Assembly: GCF_963678635.1 (NCBI RefSeq)
Contig: NC_087065.1
Location: 21,641,480 to 21,705,479 of the forward strand
Direction of reading: 5' to 3'
DNA: 64,000 bases
Source: Symsagittifera roscoffensis
Taxonomy: Eukaryota; Xenacoelomorpha; Acoela; Convolutidae
The notes below the pieces were generated by a model, which was not told the DNA's origin, made no database searches, and was given only the letters and a program-made list of their open reading frames with translations. A program made the translations under genes and the position numbers. Below are positions 45,511-57,135 of the stretch, piece by piece (within the stretch, counting starts at the first letter, position 1; each line of letters opens with the position of its first letter).

Positions 45511-46551
45511 CAAATAAGTGTCAATGTTAGCGATGGAATATGATTGGTTAGCTATAAATATTTTATAGTGATAATCTATCAATAATATAATTTTTTTTAT
45601 AAATACTAGTTTAGAACTGGTTCCACTACACAATTCTATTTTTATTGATTTCTTTTCACATTTCTTAGATGCGGGAAATGTGTCAATTTCAAGCTGTTCA
45701 AAACTTTTTGCTATACATTTAATGTTTTTTAAAATAAAAAACTTTGCTTTGCGAAAAGCTTCATTTCTTAATTGTATTTTTCTCCTGATTTTCTAAAAAA
45801 TTATTATTTTTTTCTCATAATGATATCCTCAAAAACTAGAAATCATTTTTTCCAAAAACTGCTTCCCGGATTTTTGCTCGAGATCATACCTTGCAACCAC
45901 AATTTATGCTCTGACAGTCGCGACTTTATATTAAGTTAATGTGACTCAATTTCAGATGACACGGCAACTTATGTACCTGACTAACTTTTACATTGAGCCG
46001 CGGTTTAATTTCAGACTATTGTGACTAATTTTCAGACCACCACGACTTATTTTCCAGCCGAAGTTTGATCCTTTTGATCAGCTTTGTGCGGAACTAACAA
46101 ACTGTCAAAAATCTGATTTTTTTTGCATGAATAACTTTGACGTAACTTTGAAAAAGCTGGATATAAAGTCGCAGATCTCGACCCGAGAAGCAGACTTGGA
46201 AAAAAATTGAAACTTTCACAAACATTTCAATATCAACTCTATTTTCAACCAAAAAATACCTCAGATACCATCAAGGGAAGAAGAAACATTCAGGGCTCCG
46301 CCCTGATATGACCCGTCTTGTTGAACCTGATATTCAAAGAGGAGAGAGTAGATTGAAAATTCTGAAAATCAAACTGTTTAACTAATTGAAATTTAAAAGC
46401 AATATCAAACAAAATAGCATTGTAGGATCAATAAACCCATTCAAACAATATTGTTTGAAGGTCTTTAATTAATTGAAAGCCTTTGTTCCACGTCATTTCG
46501 GCTCAATTATTAATTTTGAACTAGTGTACTGGTAAATTTTTCTCTTGTAAG
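45511..46551. other. Upstream region of peptide gene 2; no gene
   Basis: AT-rich. At about 46,283-46,330 is a reversed GACGGGTCATATCAGGGCGG-type motif related to the repeat ends at 7,165 and 57,733. No clear promoter element for the following gene can be assigned. Confidence 0.35.
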
Positions 46552-46884
46552 ATGTTCACAAAAATCCAAATAACATTTTTCTGTGCAGTGTTTTACTGTC
46601 TTGTGAAAGCTGGAAACTCGGAGCTATTTGAACCAAATCGAAATCTGGACAATGAATTGACGAAAACTTCAATGACTAGCAAAAATGAAGATGATGATAA
46701 ATTTCTAGTTCCACCAGTCAAGTCTCTCTTTACCTGGACAACTGGTCCAGTGTCCGGAGGTGTGGATTGTTTCCGCTACTGTATTGGTCATAGACCGTGG
46801 TACACGAGACATGGTCAGTGTATTGTGTCCGGGTTTCGAGTACAGCGCAACCATTGTATGTGTTACTGCCTACCAATATACTAA
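46552..46884 (+). CDS. Secreted Cys-rich (defensin-like framework) peptide, copy 2
   Basis: 110-codon intronless ORF. Signal peptide at residues 1-23 (MFTKIQITFFCAVFYCLVKA), then ELFEPNRNLDNELT and an acidic stretch (KNEDDDKF), then PVKSLFTWTTG, then a Cys-rich end: CFRYC, HRPWYTRHGQC, HCMCYC. Spacing C-x3-C-x12-C-x11-C-x-C-x-C. ELFEP, N(L)..E.T, PVKSLF.W.TGP, CF.YC, HRPWY and C.C.C are shared with the gene at 32,664, so both pro-region and mature part are conserved between paralogues. The framework resembles CS-alpha-beta peptides; function not known. Confidence 0.75.
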   Translation: MFTKIQITFFCAVFYCLVKAGNSELFEPNRNLDNELTKTSMTSKNEDDDKFLVPPVKSLFTWTTGPVSGGVDCFRYCIGHRPWYTRHGQCIVSGFRVQRNHCMCYCLPIY

Positions 46885-46885
46885 T

Positions 46886-46891
46886 AATAAA
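46886..46891 (+). terminator. Possible AATAAA right after peptide gene 2 stop
   Basis: AATAAA overlaps the sequence directly following TAA (46,882-46,884). It is closer to the stop than usual; other A/T-rich signals lie downstream, so its use is uncertain. Confidence 0.25.
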
Positions 46892-47410
46892 AATAATGGC
46901 AGCTCTTAAATTTTATTTTAACTTACTTTTTTTGTGCTGATTAAAATAATTTTAGAAAAATCGCAAAAAGTTTGTTTTTCAAGGATTGTTTTAAACAATA
47001 GCTCAGTGCTTTTCATGGCAATTAACCTGAACAATATTAGTGATTCAATAATACCGGATGGAAAATGTTCAATATATCATTATGAAAGGATATCTCATCA
47101 GATCAACTTCAGCAATAACTCGTTCGGTTGTTTTTCATACTCTTATTTCTCGAATCACTTTTCGGAAATTCTAAGAATTACGTTCCTTGAAACAAAATTT
47201 AGTAATTGAAATAGATTATCAAGTTTGTCTTTTCAAGTCGTCAATCAAACTTTTGTGACTTCTAGATTTCCGGCACAAAAAATCATAGGTTAAAACACTC
47301 AAAACAGCAAGCACTTCAGCATTTTATGTTTTTACACGGACGTTGTAAATGGTATTTTATATTACGACAGAAAATCCCTGCAATAAAACTTGTCATTGAT
47401 CACCTGACAA

Positions 47411-48657
47411 AAAAGTTAACCTTTTATTCAAAACCAAGGTTTGCTGTTTTTCAAAAAGTCTCTGTCTCAAGCAAGACTCTCTGATAATAGTCTTATTTCT
47501 TTCCAGTGGTGTTTATACGGAAACCTTAATGAATTAAATTACGTTCAAGTTTAAATTTTCCGGATTTTCTCGAGGGGGCGGTGGATTTTCATAAAATTTC
47601 GAATATTTGTCGATCTTTTAGTAGAGTTTTCCTAAATCACTATAAAAACCCCATTTTGACCAAATTTTCTGCGCGGCAGGTAAATTTTTGAAAAAACAGG
47701 CCAAAAAATGCGTTTCTTAGGAACTTTTTGAAATTTTCGACCAAAAATTTCGTTTTTTTTTCTGCGCGCGCTCCCTCCTGAAAATTAGTATATATTGGCG
47801 CCAAAGGCGCCTTTAGAAAAAATTTAGGGTCCGTCACCAACAATGAATATCTCAAAATAGTACAAAGGGGGGACCCTTTGGGTCGGCAGGGGGTCGAATC
47901 TCTGAAGGGGAGTATCCGCCCCCGCCCCCCCCCCCCTAAATCCGCTATTGTACCATAGATATTCGTGATTCTTTGAAAGCTCATTGAAGTACCTCGATGA
48001 TTTAGCGGTTGAAAATAGCGTTCCATGTTCTCGATGATTTAGCTATGATTATTTCATTGCTGATTCGTCAATATTCGTAGATGAATAACGATGCCAAATC
48101 CATAGAGAATCCATAAAAATTGGTGCACCATTGATCACTAGTTATGACTAGCAAAGAATCAGCGTTTCCTAATTTTGAATGTTGCTAAACAAAAAGTCGG
48201 ATCTCTCCAACTGTTCTCCCCTTTTTGCAACGGAGAGATTCATTACTGGGTTAAAAAAATCATATATGCCTAATCTTTGAACTACTTTGTTATACGTGCG
48301 GCCAATAAACGACTTTCGACTCATTTTCAAAAAAAAAACAGAGAGCAGATTTAGACGCAGAGGCGAAGCGGAGCTTCATAACCACTTGCTATACAACACA
48401 AACATAAAAAAAACATAAGTCGAAAAAAAACTAGGTGAATCGAAGTTTTCGTAATATAAATATGAAAGGGGCCAGCTAAAGAAGCTGGAGGTACGTGTTT
48501 CATAATTTTCGAAATTGTTTTACTGATGCGGTATGCAAGGGATAATTTCAACACTATGACTCCGCCCGAAACCTTTGAAGAATAAAAAAAAATTTTCGAG
48601 ACTTGGTAATTTTCCCAAGAACGTAACTTTGATAAAAACAAAAAGGAGTAGTTGCCG
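47411..48657. repeat. 1.25-kb duplicated segment, copy 1
   Basis: AAGTTAACCTTTTATTC through GATAAAAACAAAAAGGAGTAG and TTGCCGGA, repeated in the same orientation at 52,266-53,467 with only scattered differences. It includes a worn hAT-like element (about 47,565-47,946; GAGGGGGCGG..CTAAATCCGC) and a GACGCAGAGGCGAAGCGGAGC segment. Flanks diverge abruptly on both sides. Confidence 0.85.
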
Positions 48658-49745
48658 GATTGTTGGAAAAACTATCGCAACCATTTCTTTCGGTTGAACC
48701 CTTCATCTCAATTTGATATATTTTTTAAAAAACTCAAAAAGCCAAAGCCATTATAGCAGAGAGGATTTCCAAAGCCGGATTCACCACATAATCTGAGACT
48801 TGGCAGGGTACTTTCGGTGAAAAATCAAAAAGCTTCCAAAAAAATAGTCATAACTCAGATCTTTTTTGAAAGAAAATACTTTTGCTCTAAAAGTTAAGTA
48901 GTGCAGCTATTAAAAAAGGTAGGTTTTCAACAACCTGTTAATTCAACTTAACACTTGATGCCTCAAATCTGACTTCAAGGGCCACAAATCTGACTCCACA
49001 AAGACACAATTTGACTTTTCACAAAGTTTAATTTTCAGAATCCAAGCGTTTTATATAAATCCAAAACTTTATGCAGAAAAAATTTACAATGCCTGCAACT
49101 TCGATTGAACCATAAAACACAGATTTGTGAGAACAATTTTTGTAAAAAGTCAAATAATTTAGAAAAAAAAACGAAAAAATAAACAAAAATGGACCTTTCG
49201 AGAATCAAAGCTGTTTGTAACAAAGTAGGCATTGCCGCTTATGCAGAAGATACTCAAGCAACCTGTAATTTTGATTGAACTTAAAAAACTCAGATATGAA
49301 CGGTTAGTTCTCAAAACAAATCAAAAATTTCTGCAAGCGGTCAAAAAATCAAAAATTTGACTTTTCCGAGTGCCATCAGTTTTTTTGTCAAACAAACTTG
49401 GGCGTAGTCACATTTGCAAAGGAGTTTCCCCACAACGGTTTTTTTGGATCGAGCTCAAAACCTAAGAAATGGGAGGGCAGTTTTCGAGAAAATTCGAAAA
49501 CTTTTAAAAAAAACAGTATAATAAGACAATTCAGAGGACGAAAACGTTTTGTGTAGAAAGTTTATGAGTAACCGCTTATGCAAGGGAGCTTCCAACTACT
49601 TTCTACCTCCCTTGAATCTACAATCTCAAACTTGGGAGGATAGTTTTTGAGAGAATCAAAAAAAATCAAAAAACAAATGGGTCAATTTTTCCCCCACAGA
49701 TTTTTCGAAGCTGTAAACAGAGGAGTAAAGAAAGAACAGACTAGG
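48658..49745. repeat. Duplicated segment R2, copy 1
   Basis: CATTTCTTTCGGTTGAACCC through GGGAGCTTCCAACTACTTTC and AAGCTGTAAACAGAGG. Direct copy at 54,620-55,760; inverted copies at 50,690-51,345 and 53,510-54,160. Frames in it are not conserved between copies. Confidence 0.75.
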
Positions 49746-50078
49746 GGAGTTTCTCTTTACCTGGACAACTGGTCCACTGTCCGGAGGTGTGGATTGTTTC
49801 CACTACTGTATTGGACACAGACCGTGGTACACGAGACATCGTCAGTGTTTTGTGTCCGGGTTTCGAGTACAGCACAACCATTGTAGGTGTTACTGTCTAT
49901 CAAAATACTAATAAAAAAATTAATGGAAGCTCTTAAATTTTAATTTAACTATCTTCTTTTTGTGCTGATTAAAATAATTTAAAAAAACGCAAATAGTTTG
50001 TTTTTCAAGGATTGTTTTAAACAATTGCTCAGTGTTTTTCATGCCAATTAACCAGCTCAATATTAATGATTCAAAGCA
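49746..50078 (+). pseudogene. 5'-truncated third copy of the Cys-rich peptide gene
   Basis: From about 49,753 to TAA at 49,909-49,911 the frame reads LFTWTTGPLSGGVDCFHYCI, then HRPWYTRHRQCFVSGFRVQH, then NHCRCYCLSKY. It aligns without gaps to the C-terminal half of the gene at 46,552, and its 3' flank matches to 50,078. The signal peptide and pro-region are absent, replaced at 49,745 by repeat R2. All six Cys are kept, while most base differences in the mature part change an amino acid (by eye 8 of 11). Not expressible as a secreted peptide unless an upstream exon is supplied. Confidence 0.8.
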
Positions 50079-51345
50079 AGCCGAGTAGACTGTAATTTTT
50101 CTAACAGTGTTTTCAGAAAAAAGCCAAGGGCTAAATTACTATTTTTCTATCTTCACAAGGGTCATAATTTAATAAGGAGAGACGACTTTACCTCACTCAC
50201 AAAAATCTTCCAATTTATAATATAAACTTTCTCGCTCGCTTGCTTATCGCTGAAAAACACTGAATTTTTTTGTAAATTTCATAAAAACTTTTGGATCAAA
50301 AGTGAACGGGCTTCAGTAGGATTTAACGCTCGAACCATTCAAAAGATTTTTTGTGGTGGAAAAAAATAAAAAAAATACGAAAGAATAATCTGCAATTTTT
50401 TGGATTGTTGACAATTTTACATTGCTTAACTCGAATGTAAGAGAATTTTTGAGAAGGGTTTTGTGGAAACTGAAGTCGAACTGAAGAAAATAAAAAAATA
50501 AAAAATTTAAAAACTCAATTCAATTTTTGTGGGAAACGCTCAACAAAGAAGATGATTAGATGCTAGATTAACACACACACAAATTACATGTTTTCCTTAT
50601 GCATAAAACGTTGGGCTGGAGAGTGAAATATATTCTACTCCTTTTTTGTACCTGCATTCTCCCTTAGTCTGTTCTTTTTTTACCCCACTGTTTACAGCTT
50701 CGAAAAATCTGTGGGGGAATATTTGACCCATCTTTTTGACTTTTTTTGATTTTTTCAAAAACTATCCTCCCAAGTTTGAGATTGTAGATTCAAGGGAGAT
50801 AGAAAGTAGTTGGAAGCTCCCTTGCATAAGCGGCTACTTTTATACTGTTTTTTGAAAACTTTTTGAATTTTCTCGAAAACTGCCCTCCCATTTCTTAGGT
50901 TTTGATTTCGATCCAAAAAATGGTTGTGGGGAAACTCCTTTGCAATTGCGACTACGTCCAATTTTGTTTGACACAAAAACTGATGGCACTCGGAAAAGTC
51001 AAATTTTTGATTTTTTGACCGCTTTCAGAAATTTTTGACCGCTTTTGAGAACTAACCGTTCATATCTGAGTTTTTTTAGTGCGATCAAAATTACAGGTTG
51101 CTTGAGTATCTTTTGCATAAGCGGCAATGCCTTTTTTTGTTACAAACAGCTTTGATTCTAGAAAGGTCCATTTTTGTTTATTTTTTCGTTTTTTTTCTAA
51201 ATTATTTGACTTTTCACAAAAATTTTTCTCACAAATCAGTGTTTTATGGTTCAATCGAAGTTGCAGGCATTGTGAATCTTTTCTGCATAAAGTTTTGGAT
51301 TTATTTAAAACGCTTGGATTTTCGGTGGTGAGTCTATACCATTTT
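50079..51345 (-). repeat. LTR-like block of the R2/T/S repeat, inverted
   Basis: AGCAAGCCGAGTAGACTG at 50,078, the TTTCTCGCTCGCTTG block near 50,228, CAGCTTCGAAAAATCTGTGG at 50,696 and AAAACGCTTGGATTTTCGG at 51,307. In the orientation of the gag-like fragment this block lies after it here, but before it at 55,060-56,345. The same sequence on both sides of a gag-like segment is what an LTR would give. No TG..CA ends or target duplications were established. Confidence 0.5.
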
Positions 51346-51930
51346 CAACATATGCCTTTTTTTTGATAATTTGATTGCAATTTGATAAATGTCAGGAGTT
51401 TCTTTGATCATACTTGCCACCTGTAATGTTTTGTCTATTTGAGTGCATCCTCTCCACCATTCCAGGTTTTTCTTCCACCTCCAATAATCGTCGTTATGAT
51501 TTATTTCTAGAATGGGCACTTGCACTTCTTTCGTTTTTGTCGTCCTTATTTTATGATGGGCACCGTTTTGTTTGGCTATGTGATTGTGAGTTACTCGTTT
51601 GATCAATATGTGGTGACTTTGTACCCATTTGTGATTTTGATCTTCCTAGCTCACTTCTGTTCCAATGTTCATTTGCGTTCTGATTCCGTGTCGATGATCC
51701 CGAGAATGCTTTTCTGTTTTTGGGATTCAGGTTCCTACAATTGGTCGTGATCACATTGCCCTCAGCGGTTCTTGTTGCCGGCTGTTTGACTTCTCGTTTG
51801 ATGATTCAAATCTGCTTACTGTAACTCGACCTTTTCCTGCATTTGATTTGCCACTTGTCGGCATTTTCTATTTGTCTTTGCTTCTATCTTCTTGTAATGG
51901 TAACTACCTCCTGCTACCATGAAACTTTCC
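51334..51930 (-). pseudogene. Gag-like fragment, copy A
   Basis: The frame 51,606-51,334 reads VPILEINHNDDYWRWKKNLE, WWRGCTQIDKTLQVASMIKE and IYQIAIKLSKKRHMLKMV. W..W+..le.W...T.i.K..Q is like the start of a capsid-type gag found in some retrotransposons (inference). Upstream frames (51,754-51,551 and to 51,925) are Ser/Asn/Arg-rich and broken by stops. Near-identical copies are at 54,167-54,615 and 56,520-57,122. Confidence 0.45.
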
Positions 51931-52265
51931 ATTTAGTGAATCTAACTCAAGTTTTAAAAAAAGGTAACCATTTTTAAAATTTTTTTCTCGTGACTGATCG
52001 TAGTTGCTCTTTTTACCTCTCTACTCTCTTCCAGAGGTCAAGGTCATAAGTCTCACAGTAGCTCGATCAAATGAAACTTCAACTGTATTTTAATGGTGTA
52101 CACGTCATAAAAGCAAGCCGAGTAGACTGTAATTTTTCTAACAGTGTTTTCAGAAAAAAGCCGAGGGCTAAGTTACTATTTTTCTATCTTCACAAGGGTC
52201 ATAATTTAATAAGGAGAGCCTACTTTACCTCACTCACAAAAATCTTCGAATATTAACTTCCAAGT
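51931..52265. repeat. H and S blocks joining gag-like copy A to the 1.25-kb repeat
   Basis: AGGTCAAGGTCATAAGTCTC, GGTGTACACGTCATAAAAGC, then AGCAAGCCGAGTAGACTG and CACAAAAATCTTCGAATA. The reverse complement runs at 56,210-56,520. At 52,258 it stops and the 1.25-kb repeat begins. Confidence 0.7.
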
Positions 52266-53467
52266 TAACCTTTTATTCAAAACCAAGGTTTGCTGTTGTT
52301 CAAAGAGTCTCTGTCTCAAGCGAGACTCTCTGATAATAGTCTTATTTCTTTCCAGTGGTGTTTATACGGAAACCTTAATGAATTAAATTACTTTCAAGTT
52401 AAAATTTTCCGGATTTTCTTGAGGGGGCGGTGGATTTTCATAAAATTTCGAATATTTGTCGATATTTTAGTAGAGTTTTCCTAAATCACTATAAAAACCC
52501 CATTTTGACCAAATTTTCTGCGCGGCAAGTAAATTTTTGAAAAAAACTGGCCAAAAATTGCGTTTCTTAGGAACTTTTTCAAACTTTCGACCAAAAATTT
52601 CGTTTTTTTTCTGCGCGCGCTCCCTACTGAAAATTAGTATATATTGGCGCCAAAGGCGCCTTTAAAAAAAATTTAAGGGTCCGTCACCAACAATGAATAT
52701 CTCAAAATAGTACAAAGGGGGGACCCTTTGGGTCGGCAGGGGGTCGAATCTCTGAAGGGGAGTATCCGCCCCCGCCCCCCCCCCCCTAAATCCGCTATTG
52801 TACCATAGATATTCGTGATTCTTTGAAAGCTCATTGAAGTACCTCGATGATTTAGCGGTTGAAAATAGCGTTCCATGTTCTCGATGATTTAGCTATGATT
52901 ATTTCATTGCTGATTCGTCAATATTCGTAGATGAATAACGATGCCAAATCCATAGAGAATCCATAAAAATTGGTGCACCATGGATCACTAGTTATGATTA
53001 GCAAAGAATCAGTGTTTCCTAATTTTGAATGTTGCTAAACAAAAAGTCGGATCTCTCCAACTGTTCTCCCCTTTTTGCAAGGGAGAGATTCAATACTGGG
53101 TTAAAAAAATCATATATGCCTAGTCTTTGAACTCGACTCATTGTCAAAAAAAACAGAAAGCAGATTTAGACGCAGAGGCGAAGCGCAGCTTCGAAACCAC
53201 TTGCTATACAACACAAACATAAAAAAACATAAGTCGCAAAAAAAATAGATGAACCGAAGTTTTCGTAATGTAAATATGAAAGGGGCCAGCTAAAGAAGCT
53301 GGAGGTACGTGTTTCATTATTTTCGAAATTGTTTTACTGATGCGGTATGCAAGGGATAATTTCAACACTAGGACTCCGCCCGAAACCTTTGAATAAAAAT
53401 TTTTTTCGAGACTTGGTAATTTTCCCAAGAACGTAACTTTGATAAAAACAAAAAGGAATAGTTGCCG
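52266..53467. repeat. 1.25-kb duplicated segment, copy 2
   Basis: Same order and orientation as 47,411-48,657. Differences include a missing 18-19 bp around 53,130 (TACTTTGTTATACGTGCGGC is absent) and small changes in A/T runs. It joins repeat R2 (inverted) at about 53,510 through a short TTGCCGGAA duplication. Confidence 0.85.
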
Positions 53468-53509
53468 GAATATTTGCCGGAATCCCCCAAAAAGTAGTTG
53501 AGTAGTTGC

Positions 53510-54160
53510 CGGAACCCCCTAAAAATCTGTGGAGGATTATTTGACCCATCTTTTTGACTTTTTTTGATTCTCTCAAAAACTATCCTCCCAAGTTTGAGAT
53601 TGTAGATTCAAGGGAGATAGAAAGTAGTTGGAAGCTCCCTTGCATAAGCGGCTACTTTTTATACTGTTTTTTAAAAAATTTTTGAACTTTCTCGAAAACT
53701 GCCCTCCCATTTCTTAGGTTTTGAGTTCGATCCAAAGAAATGGTTGTGGGGAAACTCCTTTGCAAATGCGACTACGCCCAATTTTGTTTCACACAAAAAC
53801 TGATGACACTCGGAAAAGTCAAATTTTTGATTTTTTGACCGCTTTCAGAAATTTTTGATTTCTTTTGAGAACTAACCATTCATATCTGAGTTTTTTTAGT
53901 GCAATCAAAATTACAGGTTGCTTGAGTAACTTTTGCATAAGCGGCAATGCCTTTTTTTGTTACAAACAGCTTTGATTCTAGAAAGGTCCATTTTTGTTTA
54001 TTTTTTCGTTTTTTTTTTCTATATTATTTGACTTTTCACAAAAATTTTTCTCACAAATCAGTGTTTTATGGTTCAATCGAAGTTGCAGGCATTGTGAATC
54101 TTTTCTGCATAAAGTTTTGGATTTTTTTAAAACGCTTGGATTTTCGGTGGTGAGTCTATA
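53510..54160 (-). repeat. Duplicated segment R2, inverted copy
   Basis: Matches 50,700-51,345 in the same orientation and is the reverse complement of R2 at 49,000-49,720. Followed without a break by gag-like copy B, as at 51,345. Confidence 0.75.
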
Positions 54161-54615
54161 CCATTTTCAACATATGCCTTTTTTTGATAATTTGATTGCA
54201 ATTTGACAAATGTCAGGAGTTTCTTTGATCATATTGGCCGCCTGTAATGTTTTGTCTATTTGAGTGCATCCTCTCCACCATTCCAGGTTTTTCTTCCACC
54301 TCCAATAATCGTCGTTATGATTTATTTCTAGAATGGGCACTTGCACTTCTTTCGTTTTTGTCGTCCTTATTTTATGATGGTCACCGTTTTGTTTGGCTAT
54401 GTGATTGTGAGTTACTCGTTTGATCAATCTGTGGTGACTTTATACCCATTTGTGATTTCGATCTTCCTAGCTCACTTCTGTTCCATTGTTCATTTGCGTT
54501 CTGATTCCGTGTCGATGATCCCGAGTATGCTTTTCTGTTTTTGGGATTCAGGTTCCTACAATTGGTCGTGATCACATTGCCCTCAGCGGTTCTTGTTGCC
54601 GGCTGTTTGACTTTT
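54161..54615 (-). pseudogene. Gag-like fragment, copy B
   Basis: The frame 54,427-54,167 differs from copy A by few residues (TLQAANMIKETPDICQIAI). The upstream part is cut at about 54,615, where repeat R2 begins in the other orientation (TTATTGCAACATTTCTTTCG). Confidence 0.45.
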
Positions 54616-54619
54616 CGTT

Positions 54620-56345
54620 ATTGCAACATTTCTTTCGGTTGAACCCTTCATCTCAATTTGATATTTTTTGAAAAAACTCAAAAAGTTTTGACAAAAAGAT
54701 TCTAAAAAATGGTCAGAAGTTCAAAAACTTCACTTTCGATATTCGAAATTCTTTTTGCTAAAAGTACGCCAAAGCCATTTTAGCAGAGAGGATTTCCAAA
54801 GCCGGATTCACCACATAATCTGAGATTTGGCAGGGTACTTTCGGTGAAAATCAAAAAGTTTCCAAAAAATAGTCATAATTCAGAATTTTTTTGAAAGAAA
54901 ATACTTTTAGTCTAAAAGTTAATTAGTGCAGCTATGAAAAAAGGTAGGTTTTCAACAACCTGTTAGTTCAATTCAACCCTTGATGCCTCAAATCTGACTT
55001 CAAAGGCCACAAACCTGACTCCACAAAGACACACAATTTGATTTTTCGTACAGTTTGAATCTGAGAATCCAAGCGTTTTAAATAAATTCAAAACTTTAAG
55101 CAGAAAAAGTTCTCATTGCCTGCAACTTCGATTGAACCATAAAACACAGATCTGGAGAATAATTTTTGTGAAAAGTCAAATAATTTTAAAAAAAAACGAA
55201 AAAATAAACAAAAATGGACCTTTCGAGAATCAAAGCTGTTTGTAACAAAAAATAGGCATTGCCGCTTATGCAGAAGATACTCAAGCAACCTGTAATTTTG
55301 ACTGCACTAAAAAAACTCAGATATGAACGGTTAGTTCTCAAAAGAAATCAAAAATTTCTGCAAGCGGTCAAAAAATCAAAAATTTGACTTTTCTGAGTGC
55401 CATCAGTTTTTGTGTCAAACAAACTTGGGCGTAGTCGCATTTGCAAAGGAGTTTCCCCACAACCATTTTTTTGGATCGAACTCAAAACCTAAGAAATGGG
55501 AGGGCAGTTTTCGAGAAAATTCAAAAAGTTTTGAAAAAACAGTAGAAAAAGACAATTCAGAGGACGAAAACGTTTTGTGTAGAAAGTTTGTGAGTAACCG
55601 CTTATGCAAGGGAGCTTCCAACTACTTTCTATCTCCCTTGAATCTACAATCTCAAACTTGGGAGGATAGTTTTTAAGAGAATTAAAAAAAATCAAAAAGA
55701 TGGGTCAAAAATTCCCCCACAGATTTTTCGAAGCTGTAAACAGAGGGGTAAAGAAAGAACAGACTAAGGGAGTATACAGGTACAAAAAGGGAGTAGAATA
55801 ATTTTCACTCTCCAGCCCAACGTTTTATGCATAAGAAAAACATGTAATTTGTGTGTGTTAATCTAGCATCTAATCATCTTCTTTGTTGAGCGTTTCCCAC
55901 AAAAATTGAATTGAATTTTAAATTTTTTTATTTTTCATTTTCTTCTGTTCGACTTCAGTTTCCACAAATCCCTTCTCAAAAATTCTCTTACATTTGAGTT
56001 AAGCAATGTAAAATTGTCAGTACTCCAAAAAATTGCAGTTTATTCTTTCGTATTTTTCTTTTTTTTTCCACCACAAAAAAATATTTTGAATGGTTCGAGC
56101 GTTAAATCCTACTGAAGCCCGTTCACTTTTGATCCAAACGATTTTATGAAATTTACAAAAAAGTCAGTGTTTTTCAGCGATAAACAAGCGAGCGAGAAAG
56201 TTTATATTGGAAGATTTTTGTGAGTGAGGTAAAGTAGGCTCTCCTTATTAAATTATGACCCTTGTGAAGATAGAAAAATAGTAATTTAGCCCTTGGCTTT
56301 TTTCTGAAAACACTGTTAGAAAAATTACAGTCTACCCGACTTGCT
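54620..56345. repeat. R2-T-S block, direct copy
   Basis: CATTTCTTTCGGTTGAACCC to AAGCTGTAAACAGAGGGG, then CACTCTCCAGCCCAACGTTTT, AAACAAGCGAGCGAGAAAG and ACAGTCTACCCGACTTGCTT. The longest uninterrupted copy of the unit; it continues into the H block and gag-like copy C. Confidence 0.7.
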
Positions 56346-57135
56346 TTTATGACGTGTACACCAATAAAATACAGTTGAAGTTTCTTGTGATCGGGCTACT
56401 GTGAGACTTATGACCTTGACCTCTGAAAGAGAGTAGAGAGGTAAAAAGAGCAACTACGATCAGTCACGAGAAATTTTTTTTAAAAAACGGTTACCTTCTT
56501 TTTAAACTTGAGTTAGATTCACAAAATGGAAACTTTCATGGTAGGAGGAGGTAGTTACTATTACAAGAAGATAGAAGCAAAGGCAAATAGAAAATGCCGA
56601 CAAGTGGCAAATCAAATGCACGAAAAGGTCGAGTTACAGTAAGCCGATTCGAATCATCAAACGAGAAGTCAAACAGCCGGCAACAAGAACCGCTGAGAGC
56701 AATGTGATCACGACCAGTTGTAGGAACCTGAATCCCAAAAACAGACAAGCATACTCGGGATCATCGACACGGAATCACAACGGAAATGAACAATGGAACA
56801 GAATAAAAGCTAGAAAGATCGAAATCACAAATGGGAATAAAGTCATTACAGATTGATCAAACGAGTAACTCACAGTCATATAGTCAAAGAAAACGGTGAT
56901 CATAAAATAAGGACGACAAAAACGAAAGAAGTGCAAGTGCCCATTCTAGAAACAAATCGCAACGACGGTTATTGGAGGTGGAAGAAAAACCTGGAATGGT
57001 GGAGAGGATGCACTCAAATAGACAAAAAATTACAGGCGGCCAATATGATCAAAGAAACTCCTGACATTTACGAAATTGCAATCAAATTATCAGAAAAGAG
57101 GCATATGTTGAAAATGGTATAGACTCACCACCGAA
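56346..57135 (+). pseudogene. Gag-like fragment, copy C, with upstream H block
   Basis: An ATG at 56,526 opens METFMVGGGSYYYKKIEAKA then NRKCRQVANQMHEKVELQ and a stop. After shifts, the frame 56,853-57,122 gives VPILETNRNDGYWRWKKNLE, WWRGCTQIDKKLQAANMIKE and IYEIAIKLSEKRHMLKMV, then a stop. Broken by several stops, so inactive. It resembles the N-terminal part of a gag; no pol follows. Confidence 0.45.

Noticed and set aside
46934-47209. 91-codon ORF after peptide gene 2 as a further gene
   Set aside because: No signal peptide or motif. Its first part is 3' flank shared with the truncated copy at 49.9 kb, where the frame is not kept.
51098-51366. ORFs with Phe-rich products repeated at 54 kb
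   Set aside because: Overlapping frames in repeat R2; frames are not preserved between copies.
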